64,000 nt of DNA from Flavobacterium phragmitis (GTDB lineage Bacteria; Bacteroidota; Bacteroidia; Flavobacteriales; Flavobacteriaceae): contig NZ_FOMH01000004.1 of the NCBI RefSeq assembly GCF_900112575.1, positions 219,066 through 283,065 on the forward strand. The letters run 5' to 3'. Shown in pieces: positions 61,814-64,000 of the stretch. Below the pieces are notes generated by a model. The model saw nothing but the letters and a program-made list of their open reading frames with translations, had not been told where the DNA came from and made no database searches. Every line of letters begins with the position of its first letter. Positions within the stretch are counted from its first letter, which is position 1. Position numbers and translations under genes: made by a program.

Positions 61814-64000
61814 CTATAGCGAATATTTCAAAGTAATTCCATAGGTTCTTTGATCACCTAAAACTCCAGCATATTGTCCTGCATTTCCACCTGCTGGCAA
61901 TAACTGCTCATAGTAATCTTTATTTAAAAGGTTACGTCCCCAGAAGTGAACAGATAAACCTTGTGAAGCACGGAAACCTAAACGAGCATTGAAAATAGCA
62001 TAACCTTGTACCACCAAATATTTAGAAGCAGAAGGGCTTGATGAAAACTCAGAACGAGCATAAGAATCAACAGCTAAGAAAATTTTTCCTGCATTTCCGA
62101 AGAATCTCGCACGATCAGAAAGTTCTCCTCCTAATGAACCTGCCCATCTTGAAGCTCCTGGAAGAGCTGTTCCAGAGACATCTTTGAAAGATACTGGCGC
62201 TCCAGTTTCTTCTAATGGAAGCGGTGCATTTGTGAATTTTACATATTTACCATCTGTATAGGTTACAGCTCCATTAACAGTTAAATGCTCACTGAATACA
62301 AAACTTGCATCTACTTCTACACCTTGTACACGCACTTTATCTGCATTAGCAAGATAACCACGGTTTACACCCAATTCAGCTGCTTGAACATTAGTTTGAA
62401 AATCTCTAATATCTGTTTGAAATAATGCTAAATTAAAAATCGAATTTTTGAAAGGAGAAGTTTTTACTCCAACCTCATAATGATACACTTTTTCAGGTTT
62501 GATAACAGCAAGTTCCAATAACGGCTGACCTGCAGAGTTTGTAGGAAGCCCCGCAACGTTTACACCAACTGGTTTGTAGCTTTTTGCAAAAGTTCCATAA
62601 GCATTGATTTTATCCGAAGCTTTAAAAGTAACTGTGATGTTTCCAGAAAAGTCTGTGTTATCAATTGCCGAATCAAATGCCTGATCAGAATATACTTGTT
62701 TTTTCAAAGCCAATAATGCTGGATCTGTTGTTTGTAAACCTCCGTATGTTGTACGAGCATAATGAGCATCTTTTTTATCAAAATTATAGCGTAAACCTGG
62801 CAAAACATGCAGACGATCTGTAATAGCCCAGTCAATCTGACCAAATACCGCGGCACTTGAAGCTCTAATGTTAGCATCAGTTTTAATTCCGTATCCTTCA
62901 AAAAGACCTGGGGTTTTCCATAATGCACTCGTTGAACTTTGTGCAAATCTCCATTGTGCATTTCCAGATTCTTCGGTTCCATCAGTTTGCGATGTCTGAT
63001 CGATAAAGAATACTCCGGCAACACCGCTTATTTTTGAAGTAATTTGCCCAGCGTAACGAACCTCTTGTGTAATTTGTGTTTGTCTTGTTGGATTCTGAGA
63101 TTTAGCTAATACTTGCAATCCTGTAAAATCCCTGTCATTGGATGGATCCCAGTTCCAGAAACGCCATGCAGTTGTAGAAGTTAGTGTTCCGCCTCCAATT
63201 TTGGTATCCACATTTAAAGAGAAACCTCCCATATCTTGATTTGATCTCCATGGAGTATCATGGTCAATTTTACGATCAAAAGCATTTAAGCTTGGAAGCT
63301 GATAATTTAAATCGGCAATAATGGCATTAAACTGTCTGTAAGCCGCTCTTTGTGTCGGTGCAACACCTGCAATTACTTGAGCATATCCATCGGGACGCTG
63401 TGTTGTGATATCAGCAGCAAAAATAACATTTGTATTTACAGTTGGAGTCCAAAGTAATTGTCCTCTAATTCCTTGATTGCTTAAAGTATTTGTAGGTCTT
63501 CCTGTTGCAACGTTATCTACTAAACCGTCGCGAGAGGTGCCAGAAAAAGATATTCTACCAGCTACTTTACTTCCTAAAGCTCCAGTAACAGATGCTTTAG
63601 CCTGCAGGAAAGAGTAATTTCCGTAGCTAAGTTCAAAATCAGCACCGGAAGTAAAACTTGGTTTACGAGTTGTAATATTAAATGCTCCAGAGGTTGTGTT
63701 TTTTCCAAACAAAGAACCTTGCGGACCACGTAAAACCTCAATCTGTTCAACGTCAATAAAGTCTAAAGTAGTGGCAGCCGGACGTGCAAAATAAACACCA
63801 TCGACATAGAATCCAACTCCAGGATCAATACCGTCGTTGGTTAATCCGAAAGGAGAACCCAAACTTCTAATGTTGATTCCAGTATTTCTTGGGTTTGAAG
63901 AATAAAGCTGAACTGAAGGAACTAATTCTTTAATACGATTTACATTAAATGCTCCGGTTTGTTCTGCCTGTTTTCCTGTGATTACAGAAATCGCAATCGG
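61814..64000 (-). CDS. TonB-dependent receptor (5' end outside window)
   Basis: The frame runs from the stop at 61814 beyond the right edge, at least 728 codons. The visible part starts inside the plug (ISVITGKQAEQTGAFNVNRI, RNTGINIRSLG), with PGVGFYVDGVYFARPAATTL, IEVLRGPQGSLFGKNTTSGA and FNITTRKPS, then the barrel. It ends GVLGDQRTYGITLKYSL, with the family C-terminal aromatic/Leu signature. The plug style (VYFARPAAT, GSLFGKNTTSGAFNI) resembles FyuA/FecA-like receptors common in Sphingomonads and Xanthomonads more than SusC. The N-terminal extension and TonB box are not visible. Substrate (siderophore, catecholate or vitamin) is unknown. Confidence 0.93.
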   Translation of the reverse strand, partial: PIAISVITGKQAEQTGAFNVNRIKELVPSVQLYSSNPRNTGINIRSLGSPFGLTNDGIDPGVGFYVDGVYFARPAATTLDFIDVEQIEVLRGPQGSLFGKNTTSGAFNITTRKPSFTSGADFELSYGNYSFLQAKASVTGALGSKVAGRISFSGTSRDGLVDNVATGRPTNTLSNQGIRGQLLWTPTVNTNVIFAADITTQRPDGYAQVIAGVAPTQRAAYRQFNAIIADLNYQLPSLNAFDRKIDHDTPWRSNQDMGGFSLNVDTKIGGGTLTSTTAWRFWNWDPSNDRDFTGLQVLAKSQNPTRQTQITQEVRYAGQITSKISGVAGVFFIDQTSQTDGTEESGNAQWRFAQSSTSALWKTPGLFEGYGIKTDANIRASSAAVFGQIDWAITDRLHVLPGLRYNFDKKDAHYARTTYGGLQTTDPALLALKKQVYSDQAFDSAIDNTDFSGNITVTFKASDKINAYGTFAKSYKPVGVNVAGLPTNSAGQPLLELAVIKPEKVYHYEVGVKTSPFKNSIFNLALFQTDIRDFQTNVQAAELGVNRGYLANADKVRVQGVEVDASFVFSEHLTVNGAVTYTDGKYVKFTNAPLPLEETGAPVSFKDVSGTALPGASRWAGSLGGELSDRARFFGNAGKIFLAVDSYARSEFSSSPSASKYLVVQGYAIFNARLGFRASQGLSVHFWGRNLLNKDYYEQLLPAGGNAGQYAGVLGDQRTYGITLKYSL

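Overview
The window comes from a member of the Bacteroidota, almost certainly a Flavobacterium (inference from gene content and order). The evidence is low GC, promoters of the TAnnTTTG type, TonB/SusC-like outer-membrane proteins, type IX secretion (T9SS) C-terminal signals, and an intact gldK-gldL-gldM-gldN-gldO gliding/T9SS cluster behind topA. No ribosomal RNA or CRISPR array is present. Three tRNA genes are seen: one Glu(TTC) and two identical initiator Met(CAT) copies.

Layout. 1-6903: C-terminally cut sigma-54 activator, a frameshifted GxxExxY gene between inverted repeats, miaB, topA and an arginase-fold protein with a degraded metal site. 7166-13080: the gldKLMN operon plus gldO, a tandem duplicate of gldN. 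13155-22246: housekeeping and lipid genes (FAD oxidoreductase, DUF983, ABC-F ATPase, a divergent phosphatidate phosphatase/lipid kinase pair, an acyltransferase-like protein, DUF1761), then tRNA-Glu. 22247-35853: an accessory block of secreted proteins. It holds a T9SS-signal protein, a seven-repeat propeller-like protein whose signal peptide is out of frame by one T, a 2191-residue protein carrying 14 tandem DUF5977-type repeats, an RHS core protein with a variable C-terminus, and a small membrane protein overlapping its stop codon. The last two look like a polymorphic toxin and an immunity protein, and the T9SS encoded nearby could export part of this block.

35917-37114: a scar made of a relaxase remnant cut by a decayed REP-associated transposase unit flanked by inverted REP palindromes. 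37277-54555: mixed metabolic and regulatory genes. These include a GT39-type glycosyltransferase, a GH130-like protein bracketed by inverted copies of a dispersed repeat, a radical-SAM/TIGR03915 DNA-repair pair, an XRE regulator with twin palindromic operators, a membrane-anchored two-lobe aspartic protease next to an HTH-membrane protein, a periplasmic Ppx/GppA-like protein and two serine hydrolases. 54667-64000: era, der, an outer-membrane beta-barrel protein, DUF2490, a small membrane protein and a TonB-dependent receptor that runs off the window.

Several short-repeat families are shared across the window: a 145-bp nested-hairpin repeat (two copies), six near-identical AGCTCCAGA/TCTGAAGCT terminators, AAACACATAGAAA-type inverted repeats and CTCCAGCGGAG elements. 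All functions are assigned by reading motifs; no database search was run.
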